A DNA stretch of 64,000 nt from Notolepis coatsorum. Its lineage: Eukaryota > Chordata > Actinopteri > Aulopiformes > Paralepididae. Within the stretch, counting starts at the first letter, position 1; each line of letters opens with the position of its first letter. The stretch spans positions 270,501-334,500 of the forward strand of contig OZ020591.1 of NCBI GenBank assembly GCA_963971535.1. Reading direction: 5' to 3'. Below are positions 11,574-24,117 of the stretch, piece by piece. The notes beneath the pieces are model-generated. The model searched no databases, was not told where the DNA came from, and was given only the letters and a program-made list of their open reading frames with translations. Position numbers and translations under genes: made by a program.

Positions 11574-12427
11574 ACTACTGTACTATTACAGGTATTGAAA
11601 TGAACACTGCAACTTCCTTATACAAAAAAAAGATATATAAATTTTTATGAATAATTAAATATAGATACTTGGCGTCCCTGTATCGATACAGTATCGCCAC
11701 GCAAAGTATCGTGATACTACTACGTATAGATTCCCCCCCCCCCCACCCCTAGTGTTTTGTGTATTCCAGTAAAGGGCTATTTTCGCTGATTTTTCTGGAA
11801 TCACTAGAAATCTTCAAAACTATACTTGTATTCAAAATGGTATAAAACGGAAATGTACTGATGAAAAAACAATCTGTTTCATACATGTTGACTGCAAGCA
11901 AGTCATTGATAAGCGACGGTTTCTATTAGACACATAGCCATAATTTAAGATATAGTTTATGCGTTCGCAAATATCCCCGTACTCTCATTGACTAAATCGC
12001 TGGCACTCAATCGATAAATAGCGCACCCCCTGCTGGCAACCAATGTGTTAAGGTTCTGAGATGATCAATACAGTAAACATTTATTTCTGATAGGCGTGCT
12101 GATTAGCAGTAATTCAACATCATGCTTATTATTATGAAGTTATTATTATTATGAAGTTATTATTATTATTATTAAATAAAAAATAACTCCTCTCCTTCAC
12201 TAGAATATAATATAATTATGAAATCAAATATAGGCCAGGGCTTTACAACTTAACCGTTTCGTGGCCAACCACGTATATTTACGTTATTGGGCGCCATCCT
12301 TAACACATTGTCTGCCACGCAGTTTGCCCATCTTATACCACTCTCTGCCAGTGCTGTAATTAAGTAGAACCCTACACACTGAATCCCCAGCCTTAAGCAG
12401 AACCCTACACTGAATCCCCAGCCTTAA

Positions 12428-13382
12428 TAACACATTGGGGACAAAGCACGTATTTATACGTGTTTCGAATCCATGCGTTGTGGACAGAATCACGTATAAA
12501 TACGTGGCAAGTTGTTATTGCTTTTATTCCATTTTAATAACCTGTTCAAGGTCGCCGACCGGCACTGCAGATCTACCCTAGTCTGTGAATTCGAGAAGGT
12601 GCAATACCGGCCAGATCCTCTTAGGGGCGCTATCACGATAATAGAGTGTTCCCTGTGGCAGAAGTTGTCTTTTTTTTTTTGGCTCTCTAATGTAGTTTTC
12701 TACTCATCTGAAGCGATAGCTATTGTCTGTTGCACGGGATACGTTTTGGATCACAGATTTCACCATGCAATAAGGGGATTTATCATCAGCCAATGGACAT
12801 ATCGATCTACCAGATGGCAATCGATAACGGGGAAATGCTCGGGGGGATCAGCCCCGACCACGGTAAGATCCCCTTCACGTAAATTACAGCCCGATCGGAC
12901 ACCGTTCTGATAGCCATCCAGGCGAACGGCCTATGTGGCTAGTTAGACGAACACTGTTATTGGTAATCAATAATAATAAACGACGTTCCCCATGTTCTTC
13001 ATTTTCTCACTTGCTATGTGAGAATGTTAGTTATTATGTTCTCAATGTTGCATTGTATGAGTTGTGCGGAAGCGTTTGCTAGTTCTAGTGCTATCCCTTT
13101 GTACATTGTGGCTGTGTCTGACAAAAGTTAACAATAAATAATGGTATTAGGAATACATTTGCCTCCTGCGTGAACTGTGCATAGCTGAGTAGACTGTATT
13201 TTAACGCCGGTCATATGGTGGTACTTGGAGAGCCAGCTACGTTCTCAGGTGGTACTTGGTGTAAAACGTTTGAGAACCACTGCTATAAAGTATAGATTTA
13301 GCTCTACAAAAAGACACACGTTTGTTTACATTCCCCGGTCCTCTTGACATTAATTAGACTCAGCCCAGTGGTTGCGAAAGTG
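12428..13382. mobile_element. TTAA-flanked element (D)
   Basis: TTAA at 12424-12427 and 13383-13386 bounds an element whose ends read aacacattggggacaaagc and CACTTTCGCAACCACTGGG. The outside sequence is continuous across the insertion: gcagaaccctacactgaa follows the right TTAA, and the same tandem unit lies left of it. Near the left end, cacgtataaatacgtgg and acgtatttatacgtg form a subterminal palindrome pair. Confidence 0.65.
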
Positions 13383-13763
13383 TTAAGCAGAACCCTACAC
13401 TGAAAGGATTTACTCACACAGTATTCTGAATACTTTAAAATGTTTTTATTAGGTCAGGTTAAGTACATTTTCATGTCCTTATCATCATAATTATGTATAA
13501 GGAAACAGATTATTGCAAGTATTGCCGTGGAAACAGAACTTACGCAAACAGCAGAACTTAACAGTAAATGGGACATGGTGTGTTTACATGCCTCAGTAGG
13601 TAGCTGACAGGCATATTATCCAAGCTTTCGTATTTGTGTTTCTCTTCTCCGGGATATGAGCCTAACCTCACTATTCAGGATATGGAATTCACATGCACCA
13701 AGCGTCCCAAAATAATATTGGAATATTAATGTAAAGAAACTGACTATGTAGGTGTGTTCAGTC

Positions 13764-15226
13764 TATGGTTGCACGGTATACCGGTATTAGTATAGTACCG
13801 CGGTACTAGAGTGTTCGAAATGATGCTATACTGCGTTTGGGGAAAAAACTCTACTTTTTTTTATTTATTTTTTATTCATTTATGCATGCGAATGCCTTCC
13901 TATTGGAGCATAGCGCTGCTGTCAGTGGTGACGTTGCGCTAGTTTACCGGAAGTAACCTTCTGGAATGAAGAACAACAAACTCTAGTTGAGACGAGAGCT
14001 GGCATGGCTCGTCCGGCGAGTGTTGGCATCGGCGGCATGACCGCAGCGCCGACAGGAGCCACCGCGGCACGCGGCGCCGGTTGTCGTGGCCATCGGCAGT
14101 CGCAGTGAGGATCTCCATCGACCGAGTTCGCCCCATGCGGGGTGTGCTAGCCAGCCAACGCCAATCAACAAAGATCCTCACTGCGACCAGTTAGTTATCA
14201 TAAACATCGGCAGTCGTGGTGAGTATCCTTGTTGACCAGCGTCGGCCGGCCAGCACACCCCGCATGGGGCGAACCCGGCCGGCGCCGGCCTGCATAGCTG
14301 GCGAGCTATGGTTCTAGTTGGAGCTAGCTAGCTGGCTCTGGTCGACGGAGATCCTCACTGCGACTGTCGATGGTTGTGGTGGCCGGCGTCGCCTTGCCGG
14401 CTCCCGTGACTACAGTTCCTTATACAAGCATTAGAAAATGTCCACAATGCTATTTGCAAGAATAGAAAATAAATTGAAATGCCTAATAATAGCCTAAACT
14501 GCCGTGCTGAAAGCTAGTAAACACAGCATCTCTATGGCTTAGTCACAAACTTGATTTATACAAAGACATTTGACAATTGCCCATTAATGGTTCATACATA
14601 CTGTATAACGGAAATCTATTTTATTTTTGTTAAACAGCCTACAATATGACATAACCTAGTTCTAGATTATGATAGGCTATAATCAGTCTCACTCATCAAA
14701 ATATTTTCTAGGTAACTTATGGTATCTCAAACTAATTAGGCCCTCTGCTATGACAAATGTATAATAATACAACCATACTTTTTTTTTAACTACAGAAGTC
14801 TGCTGCATTTGGCTCACAGAGTGACTCCCCCCACTCAGAAGCAACCTAACCTCCGCTTTTTTTTAGCAGCATTTTAAGTACACAAATTAGTCCAAAAGAT
14901 GATAAAAGGCTCAACAGGGCAGTCGCAGAGTTCATCTGTATGGACCAAGTTCCAATATATATAGACCTACAGTTGAGAAAGCTGGGTTCAGAAACCTTGT
15001 ACAGCAACTGTTTTGAGTGCAAAAAAAGTTCTCCATCATTTTTAATGCCATTGCTTTTAATTTAATTTATTTATTCTCGTCATTGTTGTGTTTTAAAATA
15101 AAGAACAATAATGACATCTGAGAGTGTTTCCCTGATTTTGAGGAAAAGCATCGAAAGTATCGAAAAGTATCGAAATTAATATTGGTATAGTATCGAAACT
15201 AAAATGTTGGTATCGTGACAACCCTA
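13764..15226. mobile_element. hAT element with unlike ends and GC-rich cargo
   Basis: A perfect 8-bp duplication, gttcagtc, flanks the unit (13756-13763 and 15227-15234). The left end is TATGGTTGCACGGTATACCG and the right end, reversed, TAGGGTTGTCACGATACCAA. These are related but look like two different hAT subfamilies. 13985-14400 is GC-rich, unlike the rest, and contains a 23-bp inverted repeat (starting gttcgccccatgcggggtgt at 14127, its inverse at 14253-14275). No transposase was seen. Confidence 0.88.
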
Positions 15227-15639
15227 GTTCAGTCCTTTATTCTTCCCATAGCCTGCAATGCCCAGGGTTGTAGAAGCTCCCCAAGCTCCTGTCCCAGGCA
15301 GCTCTCAGTCTAATGGGATTTCTCCAGTCAACCTGGCCATGTGGAACACACTGTGTGTCTAGGAACGGCCGCAAGCTAAGCTCCTTAGGGTCTCGCTAAT
15401 TTAGGCTGGAGGGATTGACACTAAACAGACGACTGAGAAATTTTTTATTTTTATCCCTTTGTCTTACCTGAGTGCCGGTGGCCAGCAGTGCATTATCCTC
15501 TGGGATCTGTGGTGGAGCTAGCTAGGCCATGAGCTTAACCGGTGTGTTCAGGAGGATGGAGCCAGTGTTATGACATGGGTGGTTTGAAATAGATTCAAAG
15601 GAACAGGGGCCTGTTCCACAAAAGGAGCCTGCCAAATTA

Positions 15640-15785
15640 CAGTACACACCTCTGTACATAGGTGAGACAGAGGTGGACAGGGTGAAAACCTTTAAATTCC
15701 TTGGAACCCACATCAGCGAGGACCTCACCTGGGCTCACAACACCCAACAGATAATAAAAAGATCCCAGCAACGTGATTCTCATGA
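15640..15785 (+). mobile_element. LINE ORF2 fragment (L2/Rex type)
   Basis: The plus strand encodes TEVDRVKTFKFLGTHISEDL and then TWAHNTQQIIKRSQQR, the conserved segment downstream of the reverse transcriptase palm in fish LINEs. About 45 codons survive. Confidence 0.75.
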
Positions 15786-15884
15786 AATCTTGATTTAAAA
15801 AATTCTCAAAATACATACCTAAGTAAATGCCACTGAGCTCATTCAGTACCTTCTTGAGATCACATGTACAAAAAAATCTAAGGA

Positions 15885-16110
15885 AATGAATAAAGGGAAG
15901 ATGATTAAACAGAAGGTTTTGTAGATACAGTACTGAATTCTGCCATCCAGACTCATGCTATTTGAAATATTATTATAGAATATAGAATATGAGGCATATA
16001 AATGACCTTATTATAGCCAACTTGCACAGCTATGGATCGGGCCAAATCTACTCTTTCCAATGGCAGAGTTCAATTTGGATTTAGTATCACCAGGCATGCA
16101 TGAAGAACGG
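15885..16110. repeat. Interspersed repeat R1, copy 1
   Basis: This 220-bp stretch (gattaaacagaaggttttgt and downstream) recurs at 43660-43885 in the same orientation, and inverted at about 41775-41960. The family is unclassified, with no coding. Confidence 0.8.
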
Positions 16111-16269
16111 AGAATGAAATCTACTGTATGTACAGTAGGTTTTTTATTCTTGCGACAGCTCTGCAATTTGAAACTGATTTCAAATTGGATGGTTGCTAAA
16201 TGTTTACAATAGGGGAGACAAACTAACTGCGCTCCAATATATGCCAATAACGTTTAGTTTTGTGGTATA

Positions 16270-17046
16270 TAATCCAGAGTAATAAGAGAAAAGAAAAAAA
16301 TCATACCCAAGTAATTTGCTTGAAGGCAGCTAGAATCTGTTGGGAAGTGTAGTTTAAAATAAAACCCAACGCTCATTGAAAGCTCTGGTTGTCCTCTTCT
16401 CAAAATGACTCAAAATGACTACATTCACTGACGGCCGGTAATTCAAAATGGCAGATTTACGCAACCACAACAACACATTTAAAAAAAAAAACTAAAATCT
16501 CACTAATAACACTTTAACCTATTGGTAAACAAACATATTGATGAAAATATACATTATAACTGCTGTTGTGACATGGTTATGATGTTTATTCTTGAATACG
16601 TAAAAAAAAAAAAAAAAGATTATGTCAGACAGTCTGGAGAGCATGATTTATGACATGATGTAATTTGCAGTCCGGCACCGGAACGCACGGGTGGAAGAGG
16701 TTATTGATTTTAGAATATTTCAGATAATGAAATTAAATGTTTATATCATCAACTATCCAGTTAGTATTTATAGTGTAACGTTTGGCTTTAAATCATTGAG
16801 CGTAGAGAGCGAGAGAGCACGAGAGAGCCACCCCCCCCCCCCCCCCCACCCTCAGGGTTTTGTTTTAGGTTTGCGTTTGAGTTGCCGTAGTTGATGATGT
16901 CACACTAGGATGTCAACACATGAACACGCAGAATTGGAACCTTGAGGAGCTCGATGCATGAAGCGATATAAAGAAACAAATAGCCAATAAATGTGAAGTT
17001 ATCTTTGAACCTCTGTTGTCGAGCCTCGTCAATATGAAATTACAAT
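16270..17046. other. Unassigned AT-rich interval
   Basis: It contains a short poly-A, a C run near 16831-16848 and a block near 16190-16390 that is similar to 47220-47420 (an unclassified repeat). No gene is seen. Confidence 0.4.
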
Positions 17047-17885
17047 TCAAGATTCAAGAGGTTTATTCATCACATACATACACAACACATATAGTGAAAT
17101 GAAGGTGGCCATGCCCACTTCGATTGTGCAAAAAAAACAAATAATAATAGAATAAAATAGAAATAAAATAGACATGATAAAAATACTAAGATAAAATACA
17201 AAAGGCAATGAGTCCTATGTACACTTCTATACAATATACACTTCTACCCTATGCCAGTATGCTATCCTATCAAGATAGGGCCAATATGGGGAAACAAATG
17301 TTTTTTTCATGTTTTGGCCTTAAATAGTTTTAAAATATCATTTCTGAAAATAAGTTACAAAAGTTTACAAAAGCGTTTTGGAAAATATCTCTTTATTTGA
17401 TTATCATAAAAAGGTGTTTTCTATACAGAGATATCGACATCGGTAAATATCGGTATCGGCCAGAACAGCTATATTAATATCGGTTATCGGTATCGGCCAC
17501 CTATAAAGTGACCTCTTCTCATGTGATTAAAGTGACCTGTGGTGTGTTTGTGTGTGAGAGAGTGTAGAATGTGTGGTATGTGTGCTTGTATGTGGAGAGA
17601 TCAGTGTTCAAAGTTCTGATGGCCTTGGGGAAGAAGCTGAGCCTGAGTCTCTCTGTTCTTGCTGCGTGTATGCAGAGGTGCTTGCCTGGCCACAGCAGCT
17701 TGCACAGGCTATTGTTGGGGTGGTGAGGGTCCTTCATTATTCTGCAGGCGCTGGATTTGCACCTCCTATTGTATAAGTCCTGCGGGGGTGGTAGTGCAAT
17801 ACCCGTAGTACGCTCTGCTGAGTGCACCACTCTCTGTAGGGCCTTCCTGTCCTGGGCAGTGCATTTTCCAAACCAGGCAGTGCAG
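17047..17885 (-). mobile_element. LINE 3' end (L2/Rex type)
   Basis: On the minus strand, about 17880 to 17590 encodes residues resembling KALQRVVHSAERTTGIALPP, then DLYNRRCKSSACRIMKDPHH and RLRLSFFPKAIRTLN: the C-terminus of a non-LTR ORF2. A 3' UTR follows, ending in a TTGAA-type tail at 17047. A related copy is at 20523-21645. It is 5'-truncated. Confidence 0.8.
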
Positions 17886-18041
17886 GGAACAAACTTAACT
17901 TTTTGACTTACCAGCCATTTGGTAGATTTTAAAAACTACCAGCCGGGCAGATTTTTTTACCAGCCAAAAATTATAAATAGCTTTTTAGTATATCGCCATG
18001 TGTTATTATTACTATATAATACTCTCATATGTTATTTTCAA

Positions 18042-18453
18042 TTAAAGGGGAACTATCTTATAAATGGCCTTCTTCAGTGTTTAGCATCGTTTCCTAGCTA
18101 TGTGGACTTATATTAATATGATCTATGTCTCTAATTCTCATATTGGCGCATTCTTCCAATTCTCCTCTCACAATATTCACCCTCACTGAACTGAGTCATC
18201 TGAAAATGTGATGATTTGTGATGTCAGAGAGACACCGCTGCATGATAATGTTCAGGCGGCGCAGTGGTTTAGGCCCAGGCTCAAAACGGCTTAAGATCTT
18301 GAGGTAGAAAAATGCTGTTTTTGAGGACTTGATTAGAAATACAAAACAATGAATTAAAAAAAATAAAAAATTACAGAGGTGTTCCATAAACTCACAGGAA
18401 TTGTGTAAAAGTGCCCAAATAGTGAAAGAAATAGTAAAATAGTTCCCCTTTAA
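18042..18453. mobile_element. TTAA-flanked MITE with AGGGGAACTAT ends
   Basis: TTAA at 18042-18045 and 18450-18453 brackets inverted ends AGGGGAACTAT/ATAGTTCCCCT. TTAA followed by AGGGG is typical of Kolobok-like MITEs in fish. The interior is non-coding. Confidence 0.75.
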
Positions 18454-19060
18454 TATCATAAACAACATAAGGAATATTAAACTTCAAACTTCCACTCCTC
18501 TCGAAACTTTTTTATATTTGAATATCAACATTATCTGTCCATCCTCAGTAATCCTCAGTTTACTATAATATACTCCTGTCCTGAGTCCTGACTAGTGACT
18601 TCGTCGTCTTTCCAAACGCACGCACACACACAGGGAAGGGGAGAGTGCCCCCCCATTTCCCTTTCCCCAGTCCACACTGTGTCTGCTGTTCTCTATGGCT
18701 CTGCGCCTCTGCCTCTGATCAGGATTAGCTCGTTAGCTTACGCTAACGTTGTAGTGATTGTAATGGTACATAAACGTTAATTTCGGGCGATGTGGACATA
18801 AAGGAATGACGACGGTGCAAAGCATGTAGATGCATTTGACCCGTTGTGGGATAATATGAACCTGAACGTTGCTAGCTGCCGGAGCCCAGATATTATGACT
18901 GGAGCTGCGCTTGGGGCGGAAATGAGACCCGCACAGGATTTTCAAAATAAGAGTATCGATATGAACTAAACGCCAGATGGTGGGCAGACCTATATTTTTT
19001 ATCGCCAAACCTTAAATCTACAGGCCATTGACGCTTGGCGGGTGGTTATTTTGTTCCCTG
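18454..19060. other. Unassigned interval
   Basis: No gene. gatcaggattagctcgttag and other fragments are seen but no paired element ends. Confidence 0.4.
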
Positions 19061-19089
19061 AGGCAGTGATGTTCCCAGTCAGGATTAGG

Positions 19090-19510
19090 ATCAGGATCTG
19101 TCTACCACCGCAGAGACACTGGTATCGAATCCAGCTGTCAGCGGTGCCTCCGGCTTGGCCGGTCGTCATACTGACACAATTGGCAGTGTTAGCGGGAGGG
19201 AAGCCGGTGGGTGGTAATCTGGTCGGTCAGGGCGCCTGCACAGTGAGGAAGGGATCTGGGTGAGGTAGTGTGCCCTCCCATGCGTTACACTCACCCAATG
19301 GGAGTCCTCGCTGCCAGGTGAAAAGAGGCTGCTGGCTGTCTCCTATGTATCGGACGAAGCATGTGATAGACTTCAGGGCTCCCTAGACTGGCAAGTAGGG
19401 GGGAAACATGCGCGACCAGGAAGGGGAGGGGGGAATTGGCATAACGACTAAATTGGGATGGGAGGAAAATACAAGAAAAATAGGAGGAGAAAAAGTGGAT
19501 AAAAAAAAGG
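19090..19510 (+). mobile_element. tRNA-headed SINE (family S), 5'-truncated copy
   Basis: It is collinear with the copies at 26591-27067 and 19702-20184: a degenerate B box (ggtatcgaatccag), the body motif acacaattggcagtgttag, caggtgaaaagaggctgctg, and the tail gggatgggaggaaaat then a short A run. Aggattagg occurs on both sides and may be the target duplication. Confidence 0.75.
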
Positions 19511-19512
19511 AT

Positions 19513-19600
19513 TAGGGATGGGAATCGAGAACCGGTTCCCGTTCCTAATTGTGCGATTCCTGGAATCGCATGCCTCCGTGACTATCGATTCCTCTTATCG
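19513..19600. mobile_element. hAT MITE left end
   Basis: TAGGGATGGGAATCGAGAAC is a common fish hAT terminus. The element interior is interrupted by the SINE at 19702. I did not find its right end with confidence. Confidence 0.6.
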
Positions 19601-19701
19601 ATGCCATGTTTTTTCCGACAGTTGCGCATTTGACAGTTGCGCATTGATTCCTTGACTAAATGAAAAACGAATGCTTTCACTGTATAAATATTCTCCCATT
19701 T

Positions 19702-20184
19702 TTTTTTTTTTTTTAATCTTTTTTCCCCTCCTTTTTCCTCCGATTTTCTCCCATCCCTAGTCGTTATGCCAATTCCCAATCCCCTTCCTGGTCGCTGCGC
19801 ACTTACCCCCCACAGTCGGTCTGGGAGAGTGGAGGCTACCACGTGCTTCCTCCGACACACGTCCAGCCAATCAACCGCTTCTTTTCACCTGGCAGCGCGG
19901 ATTCTCACTGAGAGGGCGTAGCGTGTGGAAGGATCACACTATCCCACTTAGATCCTATCCGCGCTTAGCAGGCGCCCCGACCGAACTGTAGGAGTCGCTG
20001 TTTACAACGACCCGGACCCACCCCGCCAGCTTCTCCCACCCTCTAATACTGCCAATTGTATTAGTGTGAACGGCCAGCCAAGCTGGTGACAACCCCGGAG
20101 CTGTGAGCTGGATTCGAACAGGCGAATCCAGCCGCTCCGGGGTTGGTGACGAACGCAATCTCCGTTACGCCACCTGACCGCCCC
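19702..20184 (-). mobile_element. tRNA-headed SINE (family S), full-length with 17-bp TSD
   Basis: taaatattctcccattt stands directly outside both ends (19685-19701 and 20185-20201). On the minus strand it begins with the head ggtcaggtggcgtaacgg, has the B box ctgttcgaatccagctc, a body of about 350 bp, and ends in a poly-A (T run at 19702). Target duplication, poly-A and internal polymerase III promoter together mark LINE-mediated retrotransposition. Confidence 0.93.
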
Positions 20185-20522
20185 TAAATATTCTCCCATT
20201 TCATCCATTTTAGATGATGACAATAGACTGAGGCTGCAGCTAGTGGTTCTCGCGCACCTCAGGAAAATCCTTTCACGCTAGCACAGTGGGGTAAAATTAG
20301 TCAGGAAAAGGTGAACGAGTGTCACCGAGCAGTCACTAAATTTGTAAGGGCTCGAAATTGCAACTGTTTTGGTCGCACATGCTCCCGAAATGTAATCTGT
20401 ACGACCTCAAAATATAATTGGGAGCATTTGTGCAAGTGCAAATAATTGTTCTGGTGCGTCCTCCTCCCCCCCTCCCCGTATGTCCCGTTCTTGCGTGCCA
20501 ATCATGCTTACCAATCAGAAGT

Positions 20523-21645
20523 AGCCCAAGGTTCAAGTTCAAGTTTCTTTATTAGTTGTCATACAGAAATACAGAATACTTTTGTATGAAATGCTTCTTT
20601 CTGTTTTGCTCCTGAGAGTGTGCTAGATAAAAATAGATAATTATATAATAAGTATAGAATAGAGAGTCAAGTACTCAAAACAAGTGTAAACAAAACAAGA
20701 ATGTTCAATATACATATATACAATATACAATGCAGAGTAGAGTTACAATACAATATAAATGGGATGAGGTAGCTTGTGGTGCCACCTTGTGGTGGTAAGG
20801 TGCAAGGCTTGGCTATGTGCAATGAGGTATGAGTTGCCAATAAATATAAAGTGTGTTAAAGTGTGTAAAGTGGGTGCTACAGTGAGTTGTTTATTTAAAG
20901 TGAGTGTGTACATGTGGATGTGTGTGCTGTGAGTGTGTGATGGTTTGTTACATAGGGCTAGATCCACAAAGAATGGATTGCACGGTGCTGGTTGCACCCT
21001 TACTTACAATTCATTATGAATTGAAAATGGGGGACCCTGATGTAAACAAGACTGTATTGTACCCATTCTGCAATCTGTTAATAAAATTTCCATTCAATCA
21101 ATCACCATGCAGATTGATTGATTGAATGAACATTGTATTAACAGATTGCAGAATGGGTACAATACAGTACGGCTCAATACATACAATTGTTAAGGGGATG
21201 CAGACCAGAGAAAGACTTTCATCTTGTTTACATCAGGGTCCCCCATTTTCAATTCATAATGAATTGTAAGTAAGGGTGCAACTTGCACCGTGCAATCCAT
21301 TCTTTGTGGATCTAGCCCATAGTGTTAATTGTCATTGAGCATCCTGATGGCCTGGGGATAGAAGCTCTTTCTGAGTCTCTCTGTGCTTGCGATGAGACTC
21401 CGGTATCGCTTGCCTGACTGCAGCAGTTCAATGAGGCAGTTGTTTGGGTGGCTAGAGTCTTTTATTATTCTCTTAGCCTTACTCTTGCAACGCTTGTTGT
21501 AAATGTCTTGGAGAGTGGGAAGCCCACCTCCAATTGTGCGTTCGGCTGAACGGGCCACTCTTTGTAGTCTGCTACAGGTAGCTAGTATACGCCCATCAAC
21601 AACAGCTTGTGAAACGTCCATCCGTGTGTGAAGACTTACAGCATA
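20523..21645 (-). mobile_element. LINE 3' end, interrupted by a foldback element
   Basis: Minus-strand 21621-21325 encodes a LINE ORF2 C-terminus (segments SRLQRVARSAERTIGGGLP, LQDIYNKRCKSKAKRIIKD, RLRKSFYPQAIRMLND). The 3' UTR runs to 20523, where gttcaagttcaagtttcttt is the (ACTTGA)n tail. The foldback at 20955-21318 sits in the UTR. The 5' part is missing. Confidence 0.8.
20955..21318. mobile_element. Foldback element, whole-length inverted repeat
   Basis: The element starts GGGCTAGATCCACAAAGAAT and its other end is the same sequence inverted. The arms pair over 20955-21050 with 21227-21318 and 21051-21083 with 21135-21167, with one 59-base insertion in the right arm. The triplet ata flanks both sides, which suggests a Harbinger-like 3-bp duplication. 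Each arm contains aaaatgggggaccctgatg through aatctgttaata, which is itself a dispersed repeat (48471-48590, 61829-61970). Confidence 0.9.
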
Positions 21646-21659
21646 GCTCCAGAGTGCTT

Positions 21660-22531
21660 ATAAGTCCCAGGTTTGTGCTAAAACTATATTAAATATTATA
21701 GCTATGGATCTAATACTATAGTCGATTGTCATTGAGTTTCTTCTGGTCAAGATGCAAAAAACTAAAAAAATGTCATCAATACATTCCCGTTTTATACCGT
21801 GGTGAATATGAGTATACGGTAGTTTAATTTAGAGTCATCCTGTGTAATCCCAGGAAACGCCGCTAAACAGCGTTTTATTGCATTTCATTAGGAAGCGTGC
21901 CATTCCTCGCTTGGATCGACAATCAATCTGAAATCAATGCTAGATTATCGGTATTATGTTCCTCATGCATGCATGAAAGGGTGGGGGGGGGGGGGTTTCT
22001 ATGCTTCGATCGTCACCAACGGAATACGTTACACAGTACATTACAGACACACGCTCCGATCGCGGGGAAGGAATTATCGGATCAACGCAAGATTGATAAC
22101 ATATAGCCCTTACCTTGTCTATGATGTACTGCAAAAAGAATATTCCAATTATCTGATCGCCATTCCAAGTACTGATCACGATCGGGTTTCCAGCGTAATC
22201 CAGCATTGAACATGAACGTCCCGACCCTCGTCGATGCATCCGTTATAAGCGCTTGCCTTGCTCGAGTAGTTAGACCCCGCCCGCACGCCGCAGCTCGGCC
22301 CAGACACCAAGCCACATCGTTTCAAATGGAGTGCAATAGTGGCCGCAATGCGTTAGGTGGCGGTATTGGACGTTTCAGACCCATTCAGGACAGCCTGCAC
22401 AGGCTGCCTGATGAATTATCAATGGAAATAGCGAATAAAAGAAATAACGATCAAGAAACGTGTTAATCCGTGAATGGCACTCAACCGTCGGGCGCCAGAC
22501 ACGTGTTTATCCGTGAATGGCACTGGATGTG
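21660..22531. mobile_element. TTAA-flanked element (E), left end uncertain
   Basis: It contains the family blocks attatagctatggatctaat and a G run after catgaaagggt near 21970-21995, and ends at ggcactggatgtg next to TTAA (22532-22535). The left boundary was not located. Confidence 0.55.
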
Positions 22532-22535
22532 TTAA

Positions 22536-23210
22536 CACATTAATTGCCAAGAACGAGTTAACTCGTTATTGCCCGCCAATCGAATAACGCCAATAACGAG
22601 TTTACTCGTTTTTATAATCGTTATTTCTTTTATTCGCTAGATCTATTCATAATTCATGGCTGCAGCCTCTGCAGACCCTGGTGAATGTGACGGTCAACAC
22701 GCCCTCTACTGCCTTGCGGAGCTATTGCACTCCATTGGAAACGGTCTTGTGTGTTTTCCGAGCCGATCTGAGCCGTGGGGGCGGGGTTTAAATACTCAGA
22801 CGAGGCAGGCGCTTGTAGGTATGGCATGGAACACTAACCCCGCCCGCCCGTTCATGTGTAGCGCTCAGTAATGTCGGGGACAGGATCGCTGTGGATAACT
22901 GGAATGGCGATCAGATAATTGGGTTATTTCTTTTGCATTACATCAGAGACGAGGTAAGAACGCTATATAAAATCTTGCGTTGATTTGATATTTCTTTCTC
23001 CCGCGATCAAAGCTGTCTGTGTGGACTGTGTGTGGCTGTTTACCGTTGGCTGCGGTGGGGGGGGGGCAGTCGACGGCGTTATTAGATCCATAGCTATAAT
23101 ATAAAATATAGTTTTAGGACTCGCAAGTTTGGCATTCTAAAACTATATCCATTGAATAATGCACTGGCGCTGAAGGCCATCAACGCCCCCTGCTGCTGGC
23201 GTCCAATGTG
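22536..23210. mobile_element. TTAA-flanked element (F), abutting E
   Basis: It starts CACATTAATTGCCAAGAACG after TTAA and ends ggcgtccaatgtg before ttta (a decayed TTAA, 23211-23214). Subterminal palindromes aacgagttaactcgtt and aacgagtttactcgtt are present. One TTAA serves both E and F, so one may have jumped into the edge of the other. Confidence 0.65.
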
Positions 23211-23572
23211 TTTAGAGGTTAACCGTTTCAGATTGAGATGTATGCAATACTCTGGAGCATCAACTCAGACACAACACACTCCGCAGTCGTTCAGTATTGA
23301 CAAAGCCTACATTGCTGGAATGATTAATTTCGCACATATACAATACGCAGAAGTATAAGTCTTTATTTGTCATCAGATTAACACACACACACATGCGATG
23401 GGCGATGCACAGGAACACACACACACATGCACTGAGACGTGTGTGTGTGTGTGCGTGCTCGGACGTGCGCTAAGGCTGCCTCGCTAAGCCGTTTATTTAT
23501 TTATTTCTGGAGCATTAAATGCATTTATCCTCTCTGGTTGGATGGTGTATTGTACTTGTGCTGTATAATAAC

Positions 23573-24034
23573 TATGGCTTCAATCGATTAAAATATTTTA
23601 TCTGATTAATCGCATGATTGTCCATAGTTAACTCACGATTAATCGCAAATTAATCGCATATTTTTTATCTGTTCTAAATCTACCTTAAACGGATCTTTTT
23701 CAAGTTTTAATACTCTTATCAACATGAGTCAACAACTGCTTGCTTTATACAGCCATTTAACACAAAAGGATGACCCTCATGCATTGCAAATTTGCATCAA
23801 ATTCAAAACAGAGTGATGCACAAAATAACTTAAAAGAAAATAATAATTTAAAACAACGAATAAAGTGTGCATGAAATAATAGGGGAAAGAAATGTTAGGA
23901 ACTTGTTACATTCACCCACACAAGGGCTGAGGACTTGCATCCCCCACTCCCTATCTCTCTCTCTCTCACACTCTCCCAGCTCTCTCTCTCTCTCCCAGCT
24001 CTCTCTCTCTCTCCCAGCTCTCTCTCTCTCTCCC

Positions 24035-24117
<83 letters not shown>

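Noticed and set aside
12512-12910. 132-codon open frame
   Set aside because: Lies inside a TTAA-flanked non-coding element and shows no domain.
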